Positions 38,403 to 48,324 of a DNA stretch of 64,000 nucleotides are shown piece after piece (within the stretch, counting starts at the first letter, position 1; each line of letters begins with the position of its first letter). Source of the DNA: Cenarchaeum symbiont of Oopsacas minuta (GTDB taxonomy: Archaea > Thermoproteota > Nitrososphaeria > Nitrososphaerales > Nitrosopumilaceae); contig JAJIZT010000003.1 in assembly GCA_029948415.1 (NCBI GenBank), positions 101,429-165,428 on the forward strand, in the 5' to 3' direction. A model generated the notes under the pieces. It did no database searches. It was not told where the DNA came from and was given only the letters and a program-made list of their open reading frames with translations. A program made the translations under genes and the position numbers.

Positions 38403-38866
38403 ATGTACGTTGGTATTGACGTCCACAAGGAGTTCCTTTAGGTTGCAATGATGGACAAAAAAGGTAAAATTGTCTTTAACGAGAGTCGATAGAGACAACG
38501 ATGAGGCAAAAAAGTTTTTCTTAAAAAATGTCCCAAAGAGTATTATGGAATCCTCATCTGTTTGGTATGGCTTGTTTATGTTCATGACAAAAAGATCTAA
38601 AGCTGGATGTATCTCTCTTGAACCCATATCAGACAAAGGCAATTGCATCATCCAAGAAAAAAACTGACAAGGTTGACGCAATGATACTTGCAGACCTTTA
38701 CCGTGGCGGATATATTGTAGTGGAATGGAGGCGCACCTTGTACGACATAGACATTAGAGTGTACAGATGAGAACGAGTGAAAAAAATGCCATACATGGAT
38801 ACAAGAGGGGATAAAGATTACAGGTACAACATTTACTCAAGTACAACGAATCGCTTCATTTCATAG
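38403..38866 (+). pseudogene. IS110-family transposase, copy 2, remnant
   Basis: MYVGIDVHKEFL, a stop, then VAMMDKKGKIVF, SIMESSSVWYGLFMFM and TDKVDAMILADLYRGGYI parallel copy 1 at 36487-36785. Stops and shifts throughout. Confidence 0.7.
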
Positions 38867-39242
38867 GTGATTACAGAATTGATGAATCATCTAGAGGCGA
38901 TAGACTCGTATGATAGACTCATTGCAAAAACAAACAAAAGTATACTGCCAGAAGAGCTACTAGATGCCATGAGAGAATCATTTAATCGTGCAGAAAAATA
39001 TCTAGACATTGAAACGATCAAAGAAGATGAGGCTGAAAAAACAAAAACACTTGCACATAAGCAGATTCAAAAAGCAAAACCTGAACAGCTTGGAGCTATA
39101 CTAGAGGCACTTCAGAATATGAATGCCGGTAAAATACTCCAAGCCAGCGCGTAACAGATTCAGAACATGCCGAAGATCTAATTGCACAAGGTTACAAATT
39201 TGTCGGCATATTACCAAATGACAAGGTCGTACTAGAATTCTG
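38867..39242 (+). pseudogene. chimeric remnant: IS110 tail joined to the C-terminus of an unknown gene
   Basis: The first 25 residues (MNHLEAIDSYDRLIAKTN) resemble the region of IS110 copy 1 around LYDQKIADANMMI. From about 38945 the sequence is different: LPEELLDAMRESFNRAEKYL, KAKPEQLGAILEALQNMNAG, then a frameshift near 39153 and RVTDSEHAEDLIAQGYKFVG ending in KVVLEF. The second part looks like a host or integrative-element protein cut by the IS; I cannot name it. It ends 43 bp from tRNA-Val. Confidence 0.45.
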
Positions 39243-39285
39243 ATCGCATTTTGTATTATGCAACGGGTTTGAACCTTGGAGGGGA

Positions 39286-39359
39286 TGGGCCCACAGGGAT
39301 TTGAACCCTGGATCTTCGCCGTGTAAGGGCGACGTCATAACCAACTGGACTATGGGCCC
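39286..39359 (-). tRNA. tRNA-Val (anticodon TAC)
   Basis: Acceptor GGGCCCA/TGGGCCC, anticodon arm TCGCC-CTTACAC-GGCGA with anticodon TAC, T arm CAGGG-TTCAAAT-CCCTG. The 3' CCA is not encoded. No intron. Confidence 0.95.
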
Positions 39360-39513
39360 GTTCTAACCTATTGTAAAAATCCATTTAAACCTAAAGTTTC
39401 GTTTTTAGATGGGCAGTTTGTACAAATTTCATCTCATATGATTCAAATCCTGAATTTTGGTATCTTTTGTTTAATTTTTCGCATATTTATCAAGCATAAC
39501 ATCTGTGAATGTT

Positions 39514-40011
39514 TTATGCGCTGATTTTAACGGTTTTGTATATGTCGCGGCTTAGCCAAAACATGGAAAACGTTACAGCACATAGCGAGATTATTCCAAG
39601 CTCAAATCCTCCAAACGGTAACACTGCAAGACCTCCAACCGTTCCTAATGCCACACTTAACAATGAGGTACATGCAGGACATCCAGGGGTAAATGCTGAT
39701 AATGCACCACCAAATACTCCACCACCAAATTTTTTCATGCCACTGCAACATGTTGCTCGAGTTTTATTACGTAATCTAAAAACCACAAGTGCTATATTTA
39801 TCCCTCCAACTATGGCTATTGCTATTATTATTCCAACTCTGCTTACTACAAGCAGCGGATTTGCTGTAAAAACTGTACCAATATGCTGTAAAAAAAGTGG
39901 CATTGTAACAAACCAGTATAATGCAATAAAAGAAAAGACCGAAATTATGGATATGAGAGCATATTGTCTATTCTTTAGAACAAAACCAACTGTCAAAATA
40001 TATCGTACCAT
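39514..40011 (-). CDS. conserved multi-pass membrane protein
   Basis: About 165 residues from MVRYILTVGFVLKNRQY; the frame continues 13 codons upstream. Four to five hydrophobic helices. A glycine-rich central loop leads into FTPGCPACTSLLSVALG, a Cys-x-x-Cys in or near a helix. The opposite strand also has an open frame here, but that one is low in membrane character and is a shadow. Function unknown. Confidence 0.6.
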   Translation of the reverse strand: MVRYILTVGFVLKNRQYALISIISVFSFIALYWFVTMPLFLQHIGTVFTANPLLVVSRVGIIIAIAIVGGINIALVVFRLRNKTRATCCSGMKKFGGGVFGGALSAFTPGCPACTSLLSVALGTVGGLAVLPFGGFELGIISLCAVTFSMFWLSRDIYKTVKISA

Positions 40012-40107
40012 TAACAGAGACTGTGGGATCATAATATATTCTTGATACAATATTGCATATACGCGTTGCTAACAATCAGACATTTTGCTTAAAATACATA
40101 TAATCGA

Positions 40108-41199
40108 TCAAAATTTTGACAAAATATTTGCTATACGTTCAAGATCATCTACCTTGACGTTAGGATGTATGGGAAGTGACAAAACATGTTCTGCAGCCCA
40201 ATCTGTGACTGGTAACTGCTCTTTAGATGTGTAAAACGGTAGACGATGCACCGGCGTTGGATAGTAAACTGCAGCGCCAATTTTAGCATCTCTCAAGGCT
40301 TTTAGTGCTTTTTCACGTTCATCCAACGTAACAGTATAAAGACTCCAGTTGGATTCTTCTCCATCGCGTAACATAGGAGTGTTTATCTGTGTATCATTTA
40401 GAAGATCTGTCAAAAGTTTGGCATTTTTGGTACGTGCTTGTATGAATTCTAAAAGTCTACCAAACTGCACTCTACCTATTGCTGCTGCAATCTCTGGCAT
40501 TCTTAGATTGAGTCCAAAAGTCTCTGTATCATACCCTTTGACCATTCCATGATTGCGTATCTTTAAAATCGCATCACGCGTCTCTTCATCATCTGTAACT
40601 AAAAGTCCGCCTTCACCTGACGTTATAATTTTACCTGGATACATGCTAAAACAACCAGCGTCGGCAATTGTTCCTGCATATCTGCCATCTAATTTGGAAC
40701 CAAGTGCTTGCGCTGCATCTTCTATCACTTTGAGATTATTCTCTGATGCAATCTTACATATTTTGTCCATATGTGCAATTCTTCCATACAGATGAACAGG
40801 AATTATTGCCCTAGACTTTGTGGTAATCTTTGCACGAAGATCATCTAGATCTATGGTAAAGTCTTTATGCAATATGTCTACAAAGACTGGCGTAGCACCA
40901 GTTGCAATAACTGCATTTGCCGTGGCCACAAAAGTAAATGATGGTAAAAGTACTTCATCACCTAGCCCTATTCCAAACGCGTGCAGTGCACACTGTAGTG
41001 AGGCCGTACCAGAATTGACTGCTATTGTATATTTTGATCCTGTGAATTTACATGCTATATTCTCTAGGCTACGGACTGCCGGACCTCCAAATTTTGCAGC
41101 CGAAGTTAGAATGCCTGATTCTAAAACGTCTACTACTGCGTGTATCTCGTCTTTACCTATGATGGGTATGTTTATTGGAAGATCCAATATGTATGTCAT
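40108..41199 (-). CDS. DegT/DnrJ/EryC1/StrS sugar aminotransferase
   Basis: About 363 residues from MTYILDLPINIPIIG. It has SGTASLQCALHAFGIG for cofactor phosphate binding, VIEDAAQALGS with the PLP-nitrogen Asp, and the PLP Lys in SMYPGKIITSGEGG. Such enzymes transfer an amino group to a keto-sugar nucleotide. It may serve the same glycans as the 9105-14232 cluster but is far from it. Confidence 0.9.
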   Translation of the reverse strand: MTYILDLPINIPIIGKDEIHAVVDVLESGILTSAAKFGGPAVRSLENIACKFTGSKYTIAVNSGTASLQCALHAFGIGLGDEVLLPSFTFVATANAVIATGATPVFVDILHKDFTIDLDDLRAKITTKSRAIIPVHLYGRIAHMDKICKIASENNLKVIEDAAQALGSKLDGRYAGTIADAGCFSMYPGKIITSGEGGLLVTDDEETRDAILKIRNHGMVKGYDTETFGLNLRMPEIAAAIGRVQFGRLLEFIQARTKNAKLLTDLLNDTQINTPMLRDGEESNWSLYTVTLDEREKALKALRDAKIGAAVYYPTPVHRLPFYTSKEQLPVTDWAAEHVLSLPIHPNVKVDDLERIANILSKF

Positions 41200-41320
41200 T
41201 ATACAGTTTGGTGTTATTAAACCCAATTCTCCACTATATTGGTAAATTTAGGTGTGAGACTCGGATGTAATGAAAGCATATCATAGCAAAAATTAAGTTT
41301 GTCATACTTTTGGTATATGT

Positions 41321-41965
41321 ATGGTTACAGATGCTCGCATATTAGATCTTGTTTCAGATCTGTTAAACAAAGGTCACGGCGATCTGCTTATTTTGAGAAG
41401 AATAAAAAGGGCTGCCTTACAGGGCGAAGTCATATCTGTAAATGAGCGAAAGTACGTAGAGTCTCTTGTAGAAAAATTTTTAAATTCTAGAGAAATAATA
41501 AAGACCACATCTACCAACAACCCTCAACCAAATAGCTGGTCAGAAAAACGTGTCACGTTACAAACAGAGATGCCAAAACCTATTGTAAAACGACATGTAC
41601 CAATAAGAAAAATTTTGGTGGTAATTACAGCCGTTGTAATCATAGCTGCAGTTTATATCAATGCGGATATATTTACCCAAATATCGGATATAGAGCCAAT
41701 ACCTGAACTATCGCTAGAGACAGATTACGCAGATTATAACATTGGAGATATTATATCAGTATCTGGATATGCTGATGGCGATGTAAAGATATCTGTGTTA
41801 GATTCTGAATACAATATAGTATGGTTTGACGAGGTTTCTCCAGACGCTGTAAATCGTTATTCTATTCTAATCATAGCAAATGGAGATGGATGGGAGAAAG
41901 GAGTTTATACAATAATGACATCTTTTGGAACAGAATCTAAAACCACAAATATAACAATAAGATGA
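41321..41965 (+). CDS. single-pass membrane protein with extracellular beta domain
   Basis: 214 residues. A helical charged N-terminal domain (about 1-60) precedes a linker, one membrane helix at about 97-117 (ILVVITAVVIIAAVYI) and an external beta-sandwich-like domain (SLETDYADYNIGDIISVSGY and onward). The tail resembles Ig-like segments common in thaumarchaeal surface proteins. Convergent with tbp, 5 nt apart. No named family. Confidence 0.6.
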   Translation: MVTDARILDLVSDLLNKGHGDLLILRRIKRAALQGEVISVNERKYVESLVEKFLNSREIIKTTSTNNPQPNSWSEKRVTLQTEMPKPIVKRHVPIRKILVVITAVVIIAAVYINADIFTQISDIEPIPELSLETDYADYNIGDIISVSGYADGDVKISVLDSEYNIVWFDEVSPDAVNRYSILIIANGDGWEKGVYTIMTSFGTESKTTNITIR

Positions 41966-41970
41966 TATTT

Positions 41971-42531
41971 TTATTCATAGACCATTAGATCTTTTTCTTC
42001 TAGCATAGCATGAAGATTGTTTATTGAACGATACACATCGGACTCTTTTTTTGCTCCTGTACATACAAGCTTGCCAGATGCAAATAACAGTATGACCGTC
42101 TTTGGGTCTATCATTCTATGTATAAGTCCTGGAAATTGTTCTGGCTCGTACATACTACGTGGTAGTACTCTGGCGGCTTTTTCCAAGTGTATCTTTCCAC
42201 CAAGATTGATGGCTGCCACTATATTTTGAACCGTAACAACAGCATCTTTTTTGATATCGATCTTTTTTTCACGGAGTTTTTGTACAACGGTACGTACTGC
42301 CTTTATTGCCATCTCTTCAGATTTTGCTCCAGTACACACCATTTTCCCTGTTCTAAATATCAGTGTAGCAGTACGTGGGTTTTCTAGTCTAAACACGAGT
42401 CCTGGAAATTGTTCTGGATGATACTCTGTCTTTGGATGTTTCTTTGTAACCTCGATGAGGTCGATTTTTTGATCAACTGAAGCTGACGCTACCACATTTT
42501 CAACGCTAATTATAGGCTTTGTCTGTGGCAT
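41971..42531 (-). CDS. tbp: TATA-binding protein
   Basis: 186 residues: two direct repeats of the TBP saddle (about 8-92 and 99-182), each with EQFPGL(V/I) and GK(M/L)VCTGAK. The basal factor for the TATA boxes noted throughout this window. Its own promoter shows TTTATATATAG on the minus strand, about 25-28 nt upstream of the ATG. Confidence 0.97.
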   Translation of the reverse strand: MPQTKPIISVENVVASASVDQKIDLIEVTKKHPKTEYHPEQFPGLVFRLENPRTATLIFRTGKMVCTGAKSEEMAIKAVRTVVQKLREKKIDIKKDAVVTVQNIVAAINLGGKIHLEKAARVLPRSMYEPEQFPGLIHRMIDPKTVILLFASGKLVCTGAKKESDVYRSINNLHAMLEEKDLMVYE

Positions 42532-42751
42532 AAATGAAGGTTAAAAATACTATATATAAACTACTTATATGTATGCAATAGGCTAGATCAAATCTATATC
42601 ATATTCTTGTACCGCTAAATGATGAATATTTTGTCTTCTAGATTGCATAAGACTTGTACATTGTAAAAAAGATAGATTTGAAAAGTTTTGTTTTAAATTA
42701 CTCTGCATCAAACAATGGTTTACTTTGCATTTATGTATCATGCTCTTATCT

Positions 42752-43941
42752 ACTTAGTTGCATAACCTGCCTAAATATCATATAGACAAAATTCAAACCT
42801 AAACAAATAGATCACCCCATGATTATGGGTTATTGATTGAAGACAAACCACAACAGGAATGATCCACGTTGAATACGATGGTATTGTTTACTGTACGGAT
42901 TTTATCTGACATGTGTGCAATCAGAATGTTCTGCATACATGGCTGATAGCAAATACGTCAAATGGGGCACGTATCTAACCATTCAAATCTTGGAAAACAC
43001 AAGTAAATAAAGGAAAGAATGGAAGGCGATTTGAGTATTCGGATAAACTATTTGAGAGTCTTGCAATAATATATAGAGCGTGTCAAGGAATTGCACAAAA
43101 TGCTCTAGGTTCAAATGCTCTAGATCATACCACAATATGCCGCAGAATAAACGCGCTAAAAATAAAGACACCTGAAAGAGTTCAACAACCATCTGATCAG
43201 TTAAAAGATATCTATCTTGCAATAGATGGTAGTGGCATAAAACCAAATGAGCGTGGTAAATGGATACGTGACAAATGGAAGATACGCCGTGGATTTATCA
43301 AGATACATTTTCTCATAAATGTTAAAACTCGAAAAATTGTCTCTTTTACAGTCACCACAGAGGAGAAAACAGACAGCTCGTAATTCTCTATCTTGTTAAA
43401 GATAGCATCCACGATAGCTGTAAACAAACGCAATATCGTACTGTATGGAGATGGTGCGTATGATACAAACGCCAATTTTAACCGCTGCCAAAAGCTTGGC
43501 ATTAAGCCTGCGATAAAGGTTTGATCAAATTCTGCACTTTATGCTGGTCGTTATGCACGTAACGATGCGGTTCGTGAGCAGCTTAGGAGATAAAGCATCT
43601 TGCATTTACTCCAAATGATGCAATGTTAAAAAATCAGGCAAGGTGGAAAAAACGCGTCAGATATGGTCAACGTTGGATAATTGAGGTAGTGTTTTCTGCG
43701 TTTAAGAGATTCTGTCATGTCGAGAAAATGGGATCACATCGTGCAAGAGCTTTGATTAAAGGTATGGGTGTACAACATGTTTTGTGATGCTGGTTTGAGT
43801 ACACCTTGATGAAAGAACGCATATCTATCTGACTATTGTTCTTATTTTGTACCGTATTGTTTGTTTTCATTTGATTATTGTATTCTAGTGACACATTTTT
43901 ACTGGTATGAGTTAAGGCGATCAAAAGTTGTGCAACCAAGT
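42752..43941 (+). mobile_element. IS5-like insertion sequence IS-A, copy 2 (decayed)
   Basis: 1,190 bp between ACTTAGTTGCATAACCTGCC and GTTGTGCAACCAAGT. Very similar to copy 1, with several small deletions. Confidence 0.85.
42861..43810 (+). pseudogene. IS5-like transposase of IS-A copy 2
   Basis: Same protein as at 23674 but broken by small deletions (near 42987, 43070, 43400 and 43580), an in-frame TAA replacing the Gln after DSS (43381), and a deletion near 43707. At the position of the copy-1 frameshift the sequence is CTTAGGAGATAAAG. Confidence 0.8.
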
Positions 43942-43952
43942 AGATCTGTTAT

Positions 43953-44071
43953 ACTTTGCATAACTCGAGTTTTTATACCTAAACCATATCCAAATATTTT
44001 CAATATTAGAAAGCTTGTGCAACAGACTAGATTTGTTAATAGAAAATTGAACAAACTTATGCTATCGGGTA
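43953..44071. repeat. third 90-bp miniature element plus an inverted IS630-type end
   Basis: 43953-44036 matches the tandem units at 28834-29013 (GCATAACTCGAGTTTTTATA shared). 44041-44071 read in inverse is TACCCGATAGCATAAG..., the left terminal repeat of the IS630 at 34265. The same two element types also neighbour each other at 28787-29013. Confidence 0.65.
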
Positions 44072-44229
44072 TAGATGTATCAGTGCTGACTCTTGAAAAC
44101 TGTTTAACATAAAGATCAATGGACTCTGTTTATTATCATCCTCTATGCAGGCACATTATACCTTGTGTTTGTTCGTCATACGATGTCTCATTTTTACATT
44201 AGATTCGGACATTCATTAAAATATTGTAA

Positions 44230-44436
44230 TTATTTTTTCTTTCGTGGATCGCGATCGTGTTTACCTGTCAGTAACATCCATCCGATAAATCCCCCGATGC
44301 AGATAAAACTAGTTCCGATCGATGCCGTGGTAAAATCTTCAGAGTATAGTCCCATGAATATGCCGAGACCACCTGTACCAAAGAACATCAGTGCCATCAC
44401 TTTGAGTTTCTTTGGTCGAATTCTGCGAAACTTCAC
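44230..44436 (-). CDS. small membrane protein
   Basis: 68 residues: a basic N-terminus (MKFRRIRPKKLKV), two hydrophobic glycine-rich helices, and a basic tail (GKHDRDPRKKK). Topology suggests a two-helix hairpin in the membrane. No family recognised, but codon use and the ordered hydropathy support it. Confidence 0.55.
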   Translation of the reverse strand: MKFRRIRPKKLKVMALMFFGTGGLGIFMGLYSEDFTTASIGTSFICIGGFIGWMLLTGKHDRDPRKKK

Positions 44437-45193
44437 ACAGAGTGGATATTAGTAACGATATAAAAACCGAACATGTGCTTATCAAGGTATGATGTCTGCC
44501 CAACTTATAAAGTGCATGTTTAATTATACACAAACACAAAATTTGAACACATTAGACCTTGCATAACTGATCTATAATTTTAAAAGTTAGTTTTCACACA
44601 TAAAATAGTAATTGATCGTGTACAAGGTCTATTAAGATGATGCATCAAATAAATCTCTCAAACGTCATTTGTATGCTGTTGTCAATTCGTTTTATAATAT
44701 TTGTAAAAAAATAGAAATACGTAAAACTGACACAATTTGTTCAACATCAAAAAGCTGTAAACCCAAACTGTTTGTATCTGTGATGTATTATCTGCCAACA
44801 ATATTGTTGAACGTGTATTAGAATTACTGTATGTCATAAGATAAGCTGTCAGATAGAGCGAAATTGAATATATGATGAAGGCAAAAATCTCTTTGGATGA
44901 TGATGTGGTTCAAAAAGATTTACTCTACATTATTATGATGTAAATGTCTTTAATTACGTTTTGATATGAAAGAAAATATATTTGATGAACTATCAATTAA
45001 CATGTGATCTCATTTGTCTAGTGTTTTGATGTGATAGTTTTCAAAATATGTCTGTCAACGGATAAATGCATATGGAATTTAATCCCTAGACAAGTAGAAA
45101 TCTCAAGAGATTGAAGATCATACTAAACATTATTCTTGATGGCATGAGGTTTGTTGTAAACTTTTATTCATGCACAATAATCGGTAACTGTTC
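44437..45193. other. long AT-rich gap with one miniature element
   Basis: No gene recognised. A 60-codon frame without a clear start (about 44638-44823, with LKRHLYAVVNSFYNICKKIE) may be a remnant. A TATA-like AACTTTTATTC (about 45160-45170) precedes the ABC transporter gene by about 26 nt. The miniature element at 44554-44630 is listed separately. Confidence 0.4.
44554..44630. mobile_element. 77-bp miniature inverted-repeat element with 3-bp target duplication
   Basis: AGACCTTGCATAACTGATC at the left and, inverted, AGACCTTGTACACGATC at the right, flanked by ATT on both sides. The AGACCTT...CAC ends resemble those of the intact IS at 51306-52683 (AGACCTTATGCACATTGAC), which also makes a 3-bp duplication, so this is probably its non-autonomous derivative. 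Confidence 0.6.
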
Positions 45194-45949
45194 ATGGCAT
45201 TATTATCCATCAGGGGTTTGAAAAAACATTTTGATGGTCTGATAGTACTCGATGGTGTTGATATGGACATAGATCGTGGCAAAGTATACCATCTTATTGG
45301 ATCCAACGGAAGCGGCAAAACTACACTTATCAATATAGTAAGTGGCATGCTACAACCAGACGATGGTTCTGTAGTGCTTGATGGACACAATATAACACAG
45401 TTTGGGCAACTTGAGACATATCGAGCTGGACTTGCTAGAACGTTTCAGATACCAAGACCGTTTCACAAACTAACATCAGCAGAGAATATGTCAGTTTCAG
45501 TAACAGAGAATCCTGGTGAGACATTTCTAAAGGCATCCATCTATAGACTCTGGCGCCATCACGAATATGCAGTTCGTAAAAAAGTAAACTCTAACATAAA
45601 ATGGATTGGTCTTGAGTCAAGGGTTAATGAAGAGAGTCAAAATCTGAGCGGTGGACAACAAAAGCTATTAGAGACTGGTAGAGTGATGATGGCCGATCCT
45701 AAAATTATACTTCTCGATGAACCAATTGCTGGTGTAAATCCTTCACTAGCACATCATATATTCAAAAAGATACGAGAGGTGGCAACTAGACAAAATATCG
45801 CTTTTCTTATAATAGAACACAGGCTTGACATATCCCTCGAGTATTCAGATCATGCGTTTGCTCTAGATGGAGGACGCGTGATAGCACAAGGAAAATCAAA
45901 TGAGATTTTAAAACATCCTGCCGTTGTAGAATCATATTTAGGAAAATAA
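45194..45949 (+). CDS. livG: ABC transporter ATP-binding protein, LivG type
   Basis: 251 residues. Walker A GSNGSGKTT (36-44), signature LSGGQQK (about 151), Walker B IILLDEP and a late H-loop (IIEHRLD). The insert between Walker A and the signature is typical of LivG (branched-chain amino acid or amide importers). ATG at leaderless distance from a TATA-like box. Its stop is 1 nt before livF. No permease or binding protein gene is nearby. Confidence 0.88.
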   Translation: MALLSIRGLKKHFDGLIVLDGVDMDIDRGKVYHLIGSNGSGKTTLINIVSGMLQPDDGSVVLDGHNITQFGQLETYRAGLARTFQIPRPFHKLTSAENMSVSVTENPGETFLKASIYRLWRHHEYAVRKKVNSNIKWIGLESRVNEESQNLSGGQQKLLETGRVMMADPKIILLDEPIAGVNPSLAHHIFKKIREVATRQNIAFLIIEHRLDISLEYSDHAFALDGGRVIAQGKSNEILKHPAVVESYLGK

Positions 45950-45950
45950 T

Positions 45951-46673
45951 ATGCACAGTCAATCTGCTATAACCATAAAAAAGCTCCAGTCTGGATATGG
46001 ACAGAGTCGAATATTATTTGGTGTGGACTTTGAGGCAAAGAGGGAACAGATTACCGTCATAGTGGGTCCAAACGGTGGAGGAAAGAGTACGCTGTTAAAG
46101 AGTATATTCGGTCTTTGTACTATACACAAGGGCTCTGTGGAGTATTTTGGAAATGTCATTACAAAAAAACCACCATACAGAATATCCCGTATGGGAGTAG
46201 CATATCTGCCTCAGATAAACAACGTATTTGCAAACTTGACTACAAATGAAAATCTCACAATGGCAGCATACTCTGTAAATGAAGAGACAAGATTACAACG
46301 AATCAAAATGGTGCTAGAATCGTTTCCATTTCTATATGAGAGATTCAATTCCAAGGCTAATACACTAAGCGGAGGACAAAAACAGATGTTGGCCATGGCA
46401 ATGGCCTTGATGCGTAAACCAAGAGTCATGCTATTTGATGAGCCTACTGCCAATCTATCTCCAAAGATGGCCAACGAAGTAATAAAAAAAATATCGCAGA
46501 TACGTATAGAATTTGATGCAACTATAGTACTAGTAGAGCAAAACATCCACCGTGCGCTAAAGATTGGAGATATGGCATACCTTGTAGTAAACGGCAAACT
46601 AGCGTACAGCGGCCAGGCTAAAAATCTAGCATCTCATCCAGATCTTGGAAGAATGTATCTTGGTGCAAACTAG
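45951..46673 (+). CDS. livF: ABC transporter ATP-binding protein, LivF type
   Basis: 240 residues. Walker A GPNGGGKST (39-47), signature LSGGQKQ, Walker B VMLFDEP, and IVLVEQNIHRALKI with the LivF-type switch segment. Pairs with LivG as the second ATPase of a heteromeric importer. Its stop overlaps the convergent ctaB stop by 4 nt. Confidence 0.88.
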   Translation: MHSQSAITIKKLQSGYGQSRILFGVDFEAKREQITVIVGPNGGGKSTLLKSIFGLCTIHKGSVEYFGNVITKKPPYRISRMGVAYLPQINNVFANLTTNENLTMAAYSVNEETRLQRIKMVLESFPFLYERFNSKANTLSGGQKQMLAMAMALMRKPRVMLFDEPTANLSPKMANEVIKKISQIRIEFDATIVLVEQNIHRALKIGDMAYLVVNGKLAYSGQAKNLASHPDLGRMYLGAN

Positions 46674-47605
46674 GGTCTGAATGAAGAATCTACCATCAGA
46701 GCCACAAAAAGAATTGCTAGATACGGGCTTGAAAATTTAAATAAAACCCACGCCGCTTTTTCACGCGGGTTTAACACGACCCAACCTGAGAGTACTAGCA
46801 TGAGAGAACCTGAGAGTGCAGCAGTCCACATGTATATATCTCTGGCAGCTAAACTCCCATCCTCTAATGTTATAAAGATCGGCGCCATGCTAAAGATAAC
46901 CATAATTACGGTGCTAGCTGCAATAGCTCGAACTGCAACTTTTTCAGATTCAACTGCAGTGAGCATTGGAACGTTTACTCGATTATAGTCTTCTTTAAAG
47001 TGCAAAGTCAGAGCCCAAATGTGCATTGGTATCCATATGAATACGAGTCCTGCCATGGCAAGACCCATAGTCCACATGTCAGATGTGGTTACTGCCACCC
47101 ACCCGATCAGTGGTGGCGATCCTCCACAAAGCCCTCCTAGTATTATGTTTGAGCGACTTTTACGCTTTAGACCATAAGAGTATACAAGAACATTGTTTGC
47201 CAACCCAAAGGCGATAAATACAGTAGCCCATGCTCCTTGAACTGGCGTGGTAACAAGTGATATGGCACCAGCTGTCAAAAGTGATATGATTGCAAGCACT
47301 AGTCCAAAGTTTCTTGCATCATGTGGCTTTATACGCCCAGATGGAATGGGTCGACCTTTTGTTCTCTCCATTATGGCGTCAATATCTCTATCATGATAGT
47401 TTGTCAGCACATTTGCAGCAGCAGAGCCTGCTGCTACTGAGCTTAGAACAAGTGCCCACGTAACTGAGCTTATCGGAACATCATATATGTTGGATGCAGT
47501 AAACGCAGCACCAAATGCAGTAAAGACTAGTAGATACCATATTTTTGGTTTGCTTAGCTCATAATATGTTGAAACTCTAGTTCGAAACGTTGTTTCTCTC
47601 TGCAC
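46670..47605 (-). CDS. ctaB: protoheme IX farnesyltransferase (heme O synthase)
   Basis: About 311 residues from GTG 47605, which lies 4 nt after the lrp stop; an ATG at 47644 in frame would overlap lrp. UbiA-family polyprenyltransferase with the Asp-rich site NYHDRDIDAIMERTKGRPIP (in two parts) and the second Asp-containing loop KEDYNRVNVPM, plus about eight helices. Makes heme O for terminal oxidases. Confidence 0.92.
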   Translation of the reverse strand: MQRETTFRTRVSTYYELSKPKIWYLLVFTAFGAAFTASNIYDVPISSVTWALVLSSVAAGSAAANVLTNYHDRDIDAIMERTKGRPIPSGRIKPHDARNFGLVLAIISLLTAGAISLVTTPVQGAWATVFIAFGLANNVLVYSYGLKRKSRSNIILGGLCGGSPPLIGWVAVTTSDMWTMGLAMAGLVFIWIPMHIWALTLHFKEDYNRVNVPMLTAVESEKVAVRAIAASTVIMVIFSMAPIFITLEDGSLAARDIYMWTAALSGSLMLVLSGWVVLNPREKAAWVLFKFSSPYLAILFVALMVDSSFRP

Positions 47606-47609
47606 AATG

Positions 47610-48068
47610 TTACACCTTGGGTTTGTAAGGTATTGATTTTTCACGTACGGTCATCTCTATAAAGCTCTCAGAAGAGAGTATGCCATCTATACTAGCAATC
47701 TTGTCAGATATTACTTTATGCATCTCTTCTAACGTCCTAGCATATACTGTTACCAAAACATCAAATCTTCCTGTTACCTCTGATATTTTTCTAACACCGT
47801 ATATCTCAAATAATGCTTTGACTATACTCTCGTGCATCTTTGAGTTCATGTTTATACCTATGAGAGATTTTATGTCATATCCTATCTCATGGTCGTTTAC
47901 TAGTATGATAAATTTTTCAACGATGTTTTTTTTAATCATGTTTTTAATTCTAGCATATACGATGCTGGAATTTACACGGATTTTTTTTGCGAGTTTTGGA
48001 ATGGATACTGATGCATCATTTGAAAGCTCTGATAATATCAACATATCAATATCGTCTATCTTTAACAT
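47610..48068 (-). CDS. Lrp/AsnC family transcriptional regulator
   Basis: 152 residues: N-terminal HTH (IDMLILSELSNDASVSIPKL, then VNSSIVYARI) and a C-terminal RAM-type ligand domain (VTGRFDVLVTVYARTLEEM). Co-directional with ctaB and 4 nt from its start, so it may control ctaB. Ligand unknown. Confidence 0.88.
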   Translation of the reverse strand: MLKIDDIDMLILSELSNDASVSIPKLAKKIRVNSSIVYARIKNMIKKNIVEKFIILVNDHEIGYDIKSLIGINMNSKMHESIVKALFEIYGVRKISEVTGRFDVLVTVYARTLEEMHKVISDKIASIDGILSSESFIEMTVREKSIPYKPKV

Positions 48069-48249
48069 AAACGTGGCATGTCATTTGGAATTTATAAGCC
48101 TTGGTTGATCTTTATATTACAACTTTAACAAGCAGATTAGATTGTTTCAGCAATAATGTAGAATATTTTTCATATAATACAGGCATTTATGAAGAACACT
48201 CTCAGACAAAGAACTATTTGAGATACCATGCAGTATAGTCTAACTGTAA

Positions 48250-48324
48250 AGCCAATGGAGGGCTTTGAACCCTCGACCTTTCGCTTACAAGGCGAATGCT
48301 CTAGCCAGGCTGAGCTACATTGGC
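48250..48324 (-). tRNA. tRNA-Thr (anticodon TGT)
   Basis: Acceptor GCCAATG/CATTGGC, anticodon arm TTCGC-CTTGTAA-GCGAA with anticodon TGT, T arm GAGGG-TTCAAAG-CCCTC. Discriminator base T; CCA not encoded. Confidence 0.95.

Noticed and set aside
39509-40045. 178-codon plus-strand frame
   Set aside because: Fully antisense to a frame with clear membrane helices and a Cys-x-x-Cys motif; the plus frame has no domain character.
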